A DNA stretch of 64,000 bases from an uncultured Lachnospiraceae bacterium (GTDB lineage Bacteria > Bacillota > Clostridia > Lachnospirales > Lachnospiraceae), in assembly GCA_946549035.1 (NCBI GenBank), contig CAMNQH010000013.1, forward strand, positions 1-64,000, given 5' to 3'. The notes beneath the pieces were generated by a model. The model saw only the letters and a list, made by a program, of their open reading frames with translations, ran no database searches and was not told the DNA's origin. Of this stretch, positions 53,417 through 61,923 are shown one piece after another. Numbering within the stretch: the first letter of the stretch is position 1; every line of letters starts with the position of its first letter. Position numbers and translations under genes: made by a program.

Positions 53417-53437
53417 TGTGTTTGAAGGAGGAAAAGA

Positions 53438-54982
53438 ATGAGAAAAAAACCGACGGTTTTGATGATTTTAGATGGGTTCGGCTTGAACGAACAGAAAGAA
53501 GGAAATGCAGTATATCAAGCTAAAACGCCGAACCTTGACGCTTTGATGAAAGAATATCCCTTTGCGGAGGGAAATGCCAGCGGCTTAGCCGTAGGGCTTC
53601 CGGACGGACAGATGGGGAATTCGGAAGTAGGTCATTTGAATATGGGCGCGGGGCGCATCGTGTATCAGGAGCTGACCAGAATCAGTAAGGAGATTGCAGA
53701 CGGAGACTTTTTCCAGAACCAGGCGTTAAAGGCAGGTATGGAAAATGTTAAGAAAAACGATTCCTCCTTGCATTTGTATGGCTTGCTGTCCGACGGCGGC
53801 GTACACAGCCATAATACCCATTTGTACGGACTGTTGGAAATGGCGAAACGAGAAGGAATTTCCAAAGTTTATGTTCACTGCTTTTTAGATGGGCGGGATA
53901 CTTCCCCTACTTCCGGTAAGGGCTATATGGAAGAATTGGAACAAAAGATGAAGGAAATCGGCGTGGGTTCCATTGCCTCTGTAATGGGCCGTTACTATGT
54001 AATGGACCGGGATAATCGCTGGGAGCGGGTAGAAACCGCATATAAGGCCATTGCCATGGGAGAAGGAAGACAGACGAATGACGCTGTTGGAGCTGTTGCA
54101 GCTTCCTATGAGGAAGGAGTGACAGATGAATTTGTGGTTCCCACGGTTGTGATAAAGGACGGGGCTCCGGTGGCTACGGTAAAGGACAAAGATACCATTA
54201 TTTTTTATAATTTTAGGCCTGACCGCGCCCGGGAGATTACAAGGGCTTTCTGCGCCGATGAATTTGACGGATTTGACCGGGGAAGCCGCCGGGATGTGAC
54301 TTATGTCTGCTTTACGGAGTATGACGTGACCATTCCCAACAAACAGATTGCATTTCATAAGGTGGAGCTTCACAATACCTTCGGGCAGTTTTTGGCTTCT
54401 CAGGGCCTAAAGCAGGCCAGAATTGCCGAGACGGAGAAATATGCCCATGTGACGTTTTTCTTTAACGGCGGGGTGGAAGAACCTAATGAAGGAGAAGAGC
54501 GGATATTAGTGAATTCTCCCAAAGTTGCGACCTACGACCTGAAGCCGGAAATGAGCGCTTATGAAGTCTGCGAGAATTTAGTAAATGCCATAAAGTCTGA
54601 TAAATTTGATGTGATTATCATTAATTTTGCTAATCCGGATATGGTGGGACATACCGGAGTGCTTCCGGCCGCTATTTCCGCAGTAGAGGCTGTGGATGAA
54701 TGCGTAGGAAAGGCAGTTGCAGCCTTAAAAGAGGTAGATGGAGCTATGTTTTTATGCGCGGACCATGGAAATGCGGAGCAGCTGATTGATGCTCAGACCG
54801 GAGAGAGCTTTACCGCCCATACGATTAATCCGGTTCCCTTTGTGTTGATTAATTACGATGAAGCATATGCTTTGCGAGAGGGCGGCTGCCTGGCGGATAT
54901 TGCGCCTACCTTGATAGAGATGATGCATTTGACAAAACCAGAAGAAATGACAGGAACATCGCTATTGATAAAGAAGCAATAG
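53438..54982 (+). CDS. gpmI: Phosphoglycerate mutase, cofactor-independent
   Basis: The 514-residue two-manganese enzyme interconverts 3- and 2-phosphoglycerate. D12 is in MILDGFGL, and the phosphorylated serine S62 in GQMGNSEVGHLNMG. Substrate-binding HCFLDGRDTSP and metal-binding CADHGNAEQ and FTAHTINPVPF are present. AAGGAGG precedes the ATG. It completes the lower glycolysis set of the cluster; enolase is not in the window. Confidence 0.97.
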   Translation: MRKKPTVLMILDGFGLNEQKEGNAVYQAKTPNLDALMKEYPFAEGNASGLAVGLPDGQMGNSEVGHLNMGAGRIVYQELTRISKEIADGDFFQNQALKAGMENVKKNDSSLHLYGLLSDGGVHSHNTHLYGLLEMAKREGISKVYVHCFLDGRDTSPTSGKGYMEELEQKMKEIGVGSIASVMGRYYVMDRDNRWERVETAYKAIAMGEGRQTNDAVGAVAASYEEGVTDEFVVPTVVIKDGAPVATVKDKDTIIFYNFRPDRAREITRAFCADEFDGFDRGSRRDVTYVCFTEYDVTIPNKQIAFHKVELHNTFGQFLASQGLKQARIAETEKYAHVTFFFNGGVEEPNEGEERILVNSPKVATYDLKPEMSAYEVCENLVNAIKSDKFDVIIINFANPDMVGHTGVLPAAISAVEAVDECVGKAVAALKEVDGAMFLCADHGNAEQLIDAQTGESFTAHTINPVPFVLINYDEAYALREGGCLADIAPTLIEMMHLTKPEEMTGTSLLIKKQ

Positions 54983-54988
54983 TTTTTG

Positions 54989-55012
54989 CAGCAGTCCGGT
55001 ACCGGGCTGCTG
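54989..55012 (+). terminator. Possible weak terminator after gpmI
   Basis: CAGCAGTCCGGT and ACCGGGCTGCTG are complementary over 12 bases with one G-T pair. Only TTGTGCTATTTT follows, so the T run is poor. Confidence 0.5.
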
Positions 55013-55049
55013 TTGTGCTATTTTAGAAAAGGAAAGTGGGGGGAAACCA

Positions 55050-56297
55050 ATGAAACGAAAACTTTTTGTAATGTTGTTATTGGCGGTTATGCTTTTTTCT
55101 GGTTGCGGAAAAAGTAGAGAAGGGATAAAAGGCGCCGGGGAGACGGCAGGCCCAGAAACAAGCGTACCGGCAGGAGAGGAGCCGCAAGCAGAAACGGAGG
55201 GGGAAACAGGGGAGGAAATAGAAACAGAGGGGGAAGCAGAAACAACAAAAGATCCGGAGGAAGAGACAGAAGCAGAGGAAGAGACAGCTTCCCAGGAGCA
55301 TTATAAACGGGAATCGGAATCCGGAAAAGTAAAATTTGACTGCCGGATAGAAGTTCCGGATGCTTATAAAAATAACAGCGCTCCAAAGCTCATGGTAACC
55401 GGCCAGTCCTACGGAGAGGAAGAAAAGATTCTTTCAAAATATGCAGAAGGAAAGGAAATTGAGGATACCTATGAGGGGGAGGCCCATGACGGAATCCCGG
55501 CGGGATATCAGTATAGCTTTACCGATGGATCGGGGGTCGGATGGGGAGACAGTTTTATTTGCTGGACCGGGAATGCTTCCTATTATCATCAGGCGGGTGT
55601 GAGTAATTCAGATAACTGGGAAGAATATTGTAACGACCAGGTTTCTGCAATAAGCGCTCAGGAGGCTATGGAAGGGGTGCGTCAGGAACTGGCGGAAGCA
55701 GGTTTTTCTGAATTTGACTTTCAGCTTGTTGCTTATCCAGTCAGCCATAAGACCATGCAGAGATTGGAAAAAGCTGCTGTGGCGGACTGGAATGAGGGAA
55801 TAGATGATTATGACGTTTCAGAAGAAGAGAAGGAAGAAATGGTAATGGAGGTAAAAGAGACATGGACCCAGGAGGACGACGCTTATGTGGTCTACGGGTA
55901 CCAGCTTCAGGATTCCCTGCCCATTTATCATCAATGGATGGCTATGTTCCGTTCCATTGCTTATGATAATGTGACAAATGCGCCTGTAACGGCAATTTAC
56001 TCCGGAAGAGGGGTGGAAGAGCTTATGGTAAACCCGGTGTATTATTTTGAGAATACTGGGGATACCCTTGCTTTAAAGGAATTTGAAGAAATTGCAGGCG
56101 TTGTGGAAGAGAAGTTTGAGAATCTTTTGGATGATAAATCTTATGTGGTGAAGCGGGCAAGGCTGTTTCAAATGGTGCGTCTGGACGAAAGCCAGGAAAA
56201 TTCTGTGGAGCCGGTGTGGTATTTTGAAGTAGCGGAGGATGAAACGACCCAGAAGGTTACGCTGATAGACGCAGTGACAGGAAAATTGATTTTTTAG
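55050..56297 (+). CDS. Hypothetical lipoprotein with acidic linker
   Basis: The 415-residue protein has a signal ending MLFSGC (C19), then a Glu/Thr/Gly-rich linker to about residue 80 with repeated EGE and TE steps. The rest is a soluble domain I do not recognise. Its end (VWYFEVAEDE, then LIDAVTGKLIF) resembles PepSY-like repeats, which often occur in surface lipoproteins. GGGGGG-type SD precedes the ATG. It stands alone, between gpmI and a pseudogene. Confidence 0.8.
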   Translation: MKRKLFVMLLLAVMLFSGCGKSREGIKGAGETAGPETSVPAGEEPQAETEGETGEEIETEGEAETTKDPEEETEAEEETASQEHYKRESESGKVKFDCRIEVPDAYKNNSAPKLMVTGQSYGEEEKILSKYAEGKEIEDTYEGEAHDGIPAGYQYSFTDGSGVGWGDSFICWTGNASYYHQAGVSNSDNWEEYCNDQVSAISAQEAMEGVRQELAEAGFSEFDFQLVAYPVSHKTMQRLEKAAVADWNEGIDDYDVSEEEKEEMVMEVKETWTQEDDAYVVYGYQLQDSLPIYHQWMAMFRSIAYDNVTNAPVTAIYSGRGVEELMVNPVYYFENTGDTLALKEFEEIAGVVEEKFENLLDDKSYVVKRARLFQMVRLDESQENSVEPVWYFEVAEDETTQKVTLIDAVTGKLIF

Positions 56298-56330
56298 CGG
56301 TAGTTTTGACAGGGAAGGTGGAATGGGAAT

Positions 56331-57601
56331 ATGGGAAGGTATTTGAACAGTACGGTTCCCTTCGAAACGTGGAAGCAGATAGCGAGAACTCGCTTTTTTG
56401 TCGATAAAACGCAGATGATGGAAGATATTTTAAATGCGGTTGAAGTAGATGGGCAGAGGTTTTTGTGTATTACAAGACCCAGGCGTTTTGGAAAAAGCGT
56501 AATGGCTAATATGGTCGCCGCCTTTTTAGGAAAAGCGGTAGAGAGTGGGGGTATATTTCGTAATCTTGCAGTGATGGAAAGTGAAATCTGTAAAAAACAT
56601 CTCAATCGGCATAATGTAATTTTTATTGATTTCAGCAGAGAACCAAGAGGCTGCGGCAATTATGAGCAGTATATCAATCGCATTCAGGATAGCATCAATC
56701 AAGATTTGAGGGATGCATATCCAGAGATAAGTATCGATGTGTCTGGTACGGTTTGGGACAATTTTTTGGCTGTATTTGAAAAGACAAAAGAGACGTTTAT
56801 TTTTGTAATTGATGAATGGGATGCGGTTTTTCATATGCCTTTTATTTCAAAAAAGAATCAGCAGGAGTATCTGGCATTCCTTAAAAATCTTTTGAAGGAT
56901 CAGGTTTATGTTGAATTAACTTATATGACAGGCGTACTTCCGATTGCGAAAAAGCCGAAGATTGCACGAAAGGAACTTCAGATATGGTATGATGGATATC
57001 ATACAGTTTCCGGTGAAAGGTTATATAATCCTCGCTCAGTGGTGTGTGCATTGGTGAATAATCAATTAACCAATTATTGGACCAGTTCAGGGCCGTATGA
57101 TGAAATTTTCTTTTATGTTAAAAACAATATTGACGATATCCGGGACGATTTAGTTTTGATGGCTGCTGGAGGAGGCGTGGAGGCGGAAATCCAAAATTAT
57201 GCTGCTGTTTCTATGGAACTGAATACAAAAGATGAAATATATTCGGCTATGGTAATCTATGGCCTGCTTACCTACGTAGACGGGGAGGTTTTTATCCCCA
57301 ACAAGGAATTAATGGATAAGTTTCAGGAGCTTCTTATGAATAAGGAATCTATGGGATATGTATACCGTTTGGCCAATGAGTCAAAAAAGATGTTGGCAGA
57401 ACGGCGGATGCTTTGATTATTGAGTTAAAAGTGGACAGTACGCCAGAGGATGCAATCAGACAGATTAAAGATAAGAATTATGCCCTTCGATTTAAAGGAA
57501 AACTTGGGGAGAAGAAAATATATGACGGAAGGATTTTGGCGGTGGGAATTACTTATCATAAAAAGACAAAAAAGTATTCCTGTAAAATAGAGATACTGTA
57601 A
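56331..57601 (+). pseudogene. Decayed AAA-ATPase/PD-(D/E)XK (DUF1703-type) gene
   Basis: The first frame (to 57416) starts like an intact AAA-ATPase-like/DUF1703 protein: VPFETWKQIARTRFFVDKTQ, ITRPRRFGKSVMANM (Walker A-like) and FVIDEWDA (Walker B). The normal text between TGVLPIAK and the IWYDGY motif is missing, so the two parts are joined directly. The frame then stops at 57414, while the next frame (57413-57601) carries the PD-(D/E)XK tail (DALIIELK...AIRQIKDKNYAL). The segment that should precede it is missing. Two deletions and a frameshift therefore separate it from a working gene of about 520-580 codons. Such genes are multi-copy in gut Clostridia and Bacteroidetes. Confidence 0.8.
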
Positions 57602-57675
57602 AAATCAAATGTTGTATCCTTAAGGTGTGAAACTGCATAAGCGCCGATAGCGATACAAAAAGGGGAGGGTTCGGG

Positions 57676-58419
57676 ATGAAGAGCCGCTATTTTCTGACGG
57701 ATATAAAACGGTTATGGAAAAGCTATGAATTTTACGCAGCGATTCTTGGAGTGGCCGTCGCTTTGCTTTTTTCCGTTGAAGACATGGAACTGAAAAACGG
57801 AAATGTAATGTTTACTTATTTTTATGCCACCGAACTGACAGGATTTAAGATTACCTATGTATTTTGCGCCTTTGCGTTTGCAACAACTTTCTGTGAGGAT
57901 TTGGAACATAAGTATCTGCGATTTTTGACTATCCGGGGAAGCTTGAAAAAGTATGTGGCTTCCAGGGTTACGGTAATTTATCTTGCGTCTGTAGTGACAA
58001 TGGTATTGGGAAGCATGTTGTTTGTATGCTTCTGCCGCGCCCGGGGTCCATGGGTGAGTGAGTATGATATTGGAGTCATCGCCATGTATAAAGGCCTGGT
58101 GGAGGGCGGGCATTATGCATTGTACTGTGCCTGTTATGCCCTGCAGCTTGGATTATTGGCAGGACTCCTTTCGGTTCTTTCTGCTTTTTTATCCCTTTAC
58201 TTCACCAACAAGGTGACCGTGTTCGCTTTGCCGGTGCTCCTTTGCGAGCTTTTGGAGGAAGTGGATTTTGGTATGTATAATACGGTTCTGTTATTCAGGG
58301 CTTATAATAAGCTTTTTGCAAAAGACTGGCAGTGCTTATTGTTTTTGGTTACAATCAGTGTGGGAGTTACGGCTGTGTTGGCAGTAGGGATTTTCCGGAA
58401 ATTAAAGACAAGGTGGTAG
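57676..58419 (+). CDS. ABC exporter permease subunit 1 (ABC-2 type)
   Basis: The 247-residue protein has about six membrane helices and no enzyme motif. It is followed by a second membrane protein and an ABC ATPase, the layout of small ABC-2 exporters or lantibiotic-immunity (LanFEG-like) transporters. FCEDLEHKYLRFLTIRG near 75-91 is the cytoplasmic loop often seen in such permeases. GGGGAGGG precedes the ATG. The substrate is unknown. Confidence 0.75.
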   Translation: MKSRYFLTDIKRLWKSYEFYAAILGVAVALLFSVEDMELKNGNVMFTYFYATELTGFKITYVFCAFAFATTFCEDLEHKYLRFLTIRGSLKKYVASRVTVIYLASVVTMVLGSMLFVCFCRARGPWVSEYDIGVIAMYKGLVEGGHYALYCACYALQLGLLAGLLSVLSAFLSLYFTNKVTVFALPVLLCELLEEVDFGMYNTVLLFRAYNKLFAKDWQCLLFLVTISVGVTAVLAVGIFRKLKTRW

Positions 58420-58430
58420 GGGGAGGGCAT

Positions 58431-59291
58431 ATGAAACAGTTGCAATACATATGGAAAAATACCATTTTAAAAATTTGTAACAGCAGATCAGCGGCATTTG
58501 CCATAATCATGCTTGTGATTTGCAGAAGCTATGCCAAGCCCTTGCGTCAGTTTATGGATGCAGTGGATTATCCAGTATCCTGGTGTGTGTTTCCCTTCTT
58601 TCTGACGAATTACTATTTTTTATTTCTATTTTGGGTGTTAATAACGTATCTTCACTCAGACGTTCCTTTTATGCAGCATAGCAATATGTATCAGGTGATC
58701 CGGACCGGAAGAAGGAGATGGGCCGTTGGGCAGATGGGAGGTCTGTTCTTGCGTTCCTTTGCGGCGGTTCTTTTTACGGCGCTTTGCACCATTCTCCCAT
58801 TGTTGCCAGATATCGAGGTGACAAATAAGTGGGGAAAGCTTCTTCATACGGTGGCCATGACAGATGCGGCGTCAGAATACGAGATAAGGCTAAACGTGTA
58901 TTCGGAAATATTCGGGGAATATACGCCCTTGCAGTTGATGGGGATTTGCATTTTATTATGCACCTTGATTTCCGGATTTATGGGGATGCTGATGTTTTTT
59001 ATCAGTCTCTATTCCGGCAAGGTTTTGGCAGTGGCCGGGGCGGTGGCAATGGCGGTTTTATTGTTTGTCGTAGCGACCGTACCCCCGAAGAACCGATACC
59101 GTCTTGCTTTTTTTGTGCCTACGGTCTGGGCCCAGGCGGCCCGGATTGCTACGCCCAGCCTAAGCTTTTACTGGATGCCGTCTTTGTCCTATATGTTGGG
59201 GTTCTTGCTTTTAGTTACCGGCATTATGGCGGCTCTGATTTTGTATAAAGTAAAACATGTGGAATTTAACTGGGAAAATGATGATGTATAA
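58431..59291 (+). CDS. ABC exporter permease subunit 2
   Basis: The 286-residue membrane protein has about six helices, with a cytoplasmic RTGRRRWAVGQ loop near 90-100. It starts 11 bases after the first permease with GGGGAGGG, and its end nearly meets the ATPase gene. It is unlike the first permease in sequence, so the exporter is probably a heterodimer. Confidence 0.75.
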   Translation: MKQLQYIWKNTILKICNSRSAAFAIIMLVICRSYAKPLRQFMDAVDYPVSWCVFPFFLTNYYFLFLFWVLITYLHSDVPFMQHSNMYQVIRTGRRRWAVGQMGGLFLRSFAAVLFTALCTILPLLPDIEVTNKWGKLLHTVAMTDAASEYEIRLNVYSEIFGEYTPLQLMGICILLCTLISGFMGMLMFFISLYSGKVLAVAGAVAMAVLLFVVATVPPKNRYRLAFFVPTVWAQAARIATPSLSFYWMPSLSYMLGFLLLVTGIMAALILYKVKHVEFNWENDDV

Positions 59292-59322
59292 CAGGCAAAG
59301 AACAGCCTATCAGGAGGGGACT

Positions 59323-59970
59323 ATGGAGATCAGAACAGGAACCATTGAAGTCAGCCATATTTGTAAATCATTTCGGGGAACGACAGTGTTAAAGGATATT
59401 TCCCTGCATTGCGAGCCCGGGCATATTTACGGCTTCGTGGGTCATAACGGTTCCGGAAAAACCGTATTGTTTAAATGTATCTGCGGATTTTTGTCTTGCG
59501 ATGAAGGAGAGATTAAGGTAGATGGAAAAGTAATGGGCAAGGAAGTTGATATGCTGCCCAATGCAGGAATTATCATTGAAGAACCTGGATTTTTAAGGAA
59601 ATGGAGCGCGTACCGTAATCTGGAATTCCTTTATACCATACGCAATAAAAGCAATAAGAGCTATTTGTATGCTATGTTAGAAAAAGTGGGGCTGGATCCT
59701 GGGCTTTCCAGGCCGGTAGGCAAATATTCCCTGGGCATGAGGCAGAGACTTGCCATTGCCCAGGCAATTATGGAGGATCCCGCTATTTTGATTTTGGACG
59801 AACCCATGAACGGCCTGGATAAAACAGGGGTAAACGAGATGCGGGAGTTATTCCTGGAAATGAAGTCCCAAGGAAAAGTGATCCTCTTAGCCAGCCATAA
59901 CAGAGAGGACATAGATATCCTTTGCGATGAAGTATACGAGATGGAAAACGGCATGATGAGAAAAGGATAA
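59323..59970 (+). CDS. ABC exporter ATPase
   Basis: The 215-residue ATPase has Walker A GHNGSGKT at 40-47, signature YSLGMRQRLAIAQA, Walker B LILDEPMNGLD and switch histidine in LLASHN. The SLGMRQR signature is typical of bacitracin/lantibiotic-type ABC-2 exporters. The start at 59323 is chosen for the AGGAGGGG site. It powers the two permeases upstream. Confidence 0.92.
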   Translation: MEIRTGTIEVSHICKSFRGTTVLKDISLHCEPGHIYGFVGHNGSGKTVLFKCICGFLSCDEGEIKVDGKVMGKEVDMLPNAGIIIEEPGFLRKWSAYRNLEFLYTIRNKSNKSYLYAMLEKVGLDPGLSRPVGKYSLGMRQRLAIAQAIMEDPAILILDEPMNGLDKTGVNEMRELFLEMKSQGKVILLASHNREDIDILCDEVYEMENGMMRKG

Positions 59971-60056
59971 TCGGCGCCGGATTCTTCTTTGCGTCCGAAA
60001 ATACAAAGCTATTCCTTAAGCGCCAACGTCTCCAATATTCATTCTTTTATAAGAAA

Positions 60057-61697
60057 TTAATCGTCCTCCTCCTGGCTGGCGCTGGTGGAATATACTTGGC
60101 GCTTTCTGGCCATTTCGTCGCTTTCCAGATATTCGTCATAGGTAGTGACTTTATCAATAATTGTGCCGTCGGGCAAAAATTCAATGATCCGGTTGGCGGT
60201 AGTCTGTACGATCTGGTGGTCCCGGGAAGCAAATAAAATGACGCCGGGGAATTTAATCATTCCGTTGTTTAATGCGGTGATGCTTTCCATATCCAGGTGA
60301 TCCGTAGGTTCGTCCATAATCAATACATTGGAAGCCTGGATCATCATTCGGGAGAGGAGTACGCGCACCTTCTCGCCTCCAGAGAGCACCCGCATTTTCT
60401 TAACGCCGTCGTCCCCGGCAAACAACATACGTCCCAAGAATCCCCGGACATAGGTAGCGTCCTTGATTTCGGAATACTGTGTCAGCCAGTCTACAATGGC
60501 CAGATCTGTGTCGAAAATTTCCGTATTGTCTTTGGGGAAATAAGACTGGGAAGTGGTAACGCCCCATTTGTAATTTCCTTCATCCGGCTCCATCTCCCCT
60601 GCAAGTATTTTGTATAATGTAGTCTTTGCCAGCTCGTTGCTGCCTACAAAGCCGATTTTGTCGTCGTGACCTACGATAAAGGAGACGTTGTCCAATACTT
60701 TGACGCCGTCGATGGTTTTGGTCAGGCCTTCTACCGTAAGCACTTCATTTCCAATCTCCCGGCTGGGGCGGAAATCAATGTAAGGATATTTCCGGCTGGA
60801 AGGACGAATTTCATCCAGCTGGATTTTTTCCAACGCCCGTTTTCGGGAAGTGGCCTGCTTGGACTTGGAAGCGTTGGCGGAGAAGCGGGAAATAAATTCC
60901 TGAAGCTCCTTGATTTTTTCTTCCTTTTTCTTATTGGCTTCTTTCATTTGCTTTACCAGAAGCTGGCTGGATTCATACCAGAAATCATAGTTTCCGGCGT
61001 AAAGCTGGATTTTGGCATAGTCGATATCCGCGGTGTGGGTACAGACCTTGTTTAGAAAATAACGGTCGTGAGAGACCACGATTACCGTATTGTCAAAATT
61101 AATCAAAAATTCTTCCAGCCATGCGATGGCGTCTAAATCCAGGTGGTTGGTGGGCTCGTCTAGCAACAGGATATCCGGGTTGCCAAACAGCGCCTGGGCC
61201 AGCAGCACTTTTACCTTCTGAGGGCTTGTCATATCTTTCATCATGGTGTAGTGATGTTCCGTTTCAATGCCCAAGCCGTTTAATAACTGCGCTGCGTCGG
61301 ATTCTGCGTTCCATCCGTCCATGTCGGCAAATTCCGCTTCCAGCTCGCTGGCCCGGATGCCGTCTTCATCGGAAAAATCTTCTTTCATATAGATCGCGTC
61401 TTTTTCCTTCATAATGTCGTAGAGCCGCTGGTTTCCCATAATAACGGTATCCAGAACCGGGAATTCATCGTATTTGAAATGGTCCTGCTGTAAAAAGGAA
61501 AGCCTCTGGCCCGGGGTGATAACCACGTCGCCGTTGGTTGGCTCTAACTGCCCGTTTAATATTTTCAGAAATGTGGATTTTCCGGCTCCGTTGGCGCCGA
61601 TGAGGCCATAGCAGTTTCCTTCCGTAAATTTGATATTTACATCCTCAAACAAGGCCTTTTTTCCAATACGCAATGTTACATTGTTTGCACTAATCAT
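60057..61697 (-). CDS. ABC-F family ATPase, YkpA/YbiT type
   Basis: The 546-residue soluble protein has two ATPase domains and no membrane helices, as in ABC-F translation factors. The first Walker A is GANGAGKST with LLLDEPTNHLD; the second is the altered GSNELAKTT with IMDEPTDHLD, and LSGGEKVRVLLSR is its signature. The first signature is degenerate (MTSPQKVKVLL). The linker (about 245-300) is charged and helical (KKKEEKIKELQEFISRFSA). Members act on the ribosomal E site; YkpA/YbiT proteins are housekeeping or stress factors, not proven resistance proteins. Confidence 0.92.
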   Translation of the reverse strand: MISANNVTLRIGKKALFEDVNIKFTEGNCYGLIGANGAGKSTFLKILNGQLEPTNGDVVITPGQRLSFLQQDHFKYDEFPVLDTVIMGNQRLYDIMKEKDAIYMKEDFSDEDGIRASELEAEFADMDGWNAESDAAQLLNGLGIETEHHYTMMKDMTSPQKVKVLLAQALFGNPDILLLDEPTNHLDLDAIAWLEEFLINFDNTVIVVSHDRYFLNKVCTHTADIDYAKIQLYAGNYDFWYESSQLLVKQMKEANKKKEEKIKELQEFISRFSANASKSKQATSRKRALEKIQLDEIRPSSRKYPYIDFRPSREIGNEVLTVEGLTKTIDGVKVLDNVSFIVGHDDKIGFVGSNELAKTTLYKILAGEMEPDEGNYKWGVTTSQSYFPKDNTEIFDTDLAIVDWLTQYSEIKDATYVRGFLGRMLFAGDDGVKKMRVLSGGEKVRVLLSRMMIQASNVLIMDEPTDHLDMESITALNNGMIKFPGVILFASRDHQIVQTTANRIIEFLPDGTIIDKVTTYDEYLESDEMARKRQVYSTSASQEEDD

Positions 61698-61745
61698 AGT
61701 TCAATCCTCTGCTTTCTTTTACTATATTTAAAAGCCGCTCTTTCC

Positions 61746-61773
61746 ATTATACATAAAATTCCTGTTTTTTCAA
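61746..61773 (-). promoter_or_regulatory. Promoter of the ABC-F gene
   Basis: On the minus strand TTGAAA (61768-61773), 16 bases, TATAAT (61746-61751). Confidence 0.7.
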
Positions 61774-61796
61774 GAAAAAAAACTTCACGGAATTTG

Positions 61797-61825
61797 TTGG
61801 AAAAGCTAAGGAATTCTGATATAAT
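61797..61825 (+). promoter_or_regulatory. Promoter of the PAS-GGDEF gene
   Basis: TTGGAA (61797-61802), 17 bases, TATAAT (61820-61825), about 100 bases before the start at 61924. Confidence 0.65.
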
Positions 61826-61923
61826 AATAAAATAATATGCTTTGGCCTTTGGCTAAGTCGTTTTTGCATGATGAACCGTTTTAGGAAATCGGCCGGAGGC
61901 CAGGAGCTAGAAGGGGTAATGTA

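Noticed and set aside
60057-61697. ABC-F protein as an antibiotic resistance (ribosome protection) gene.
   Set aside because: The domain pattern (AKTT Walker A, degenerate first signature) is of the YkpA/YbiT type, which is not known to give resistance; no resistance-type extended interdomain linker is seen.
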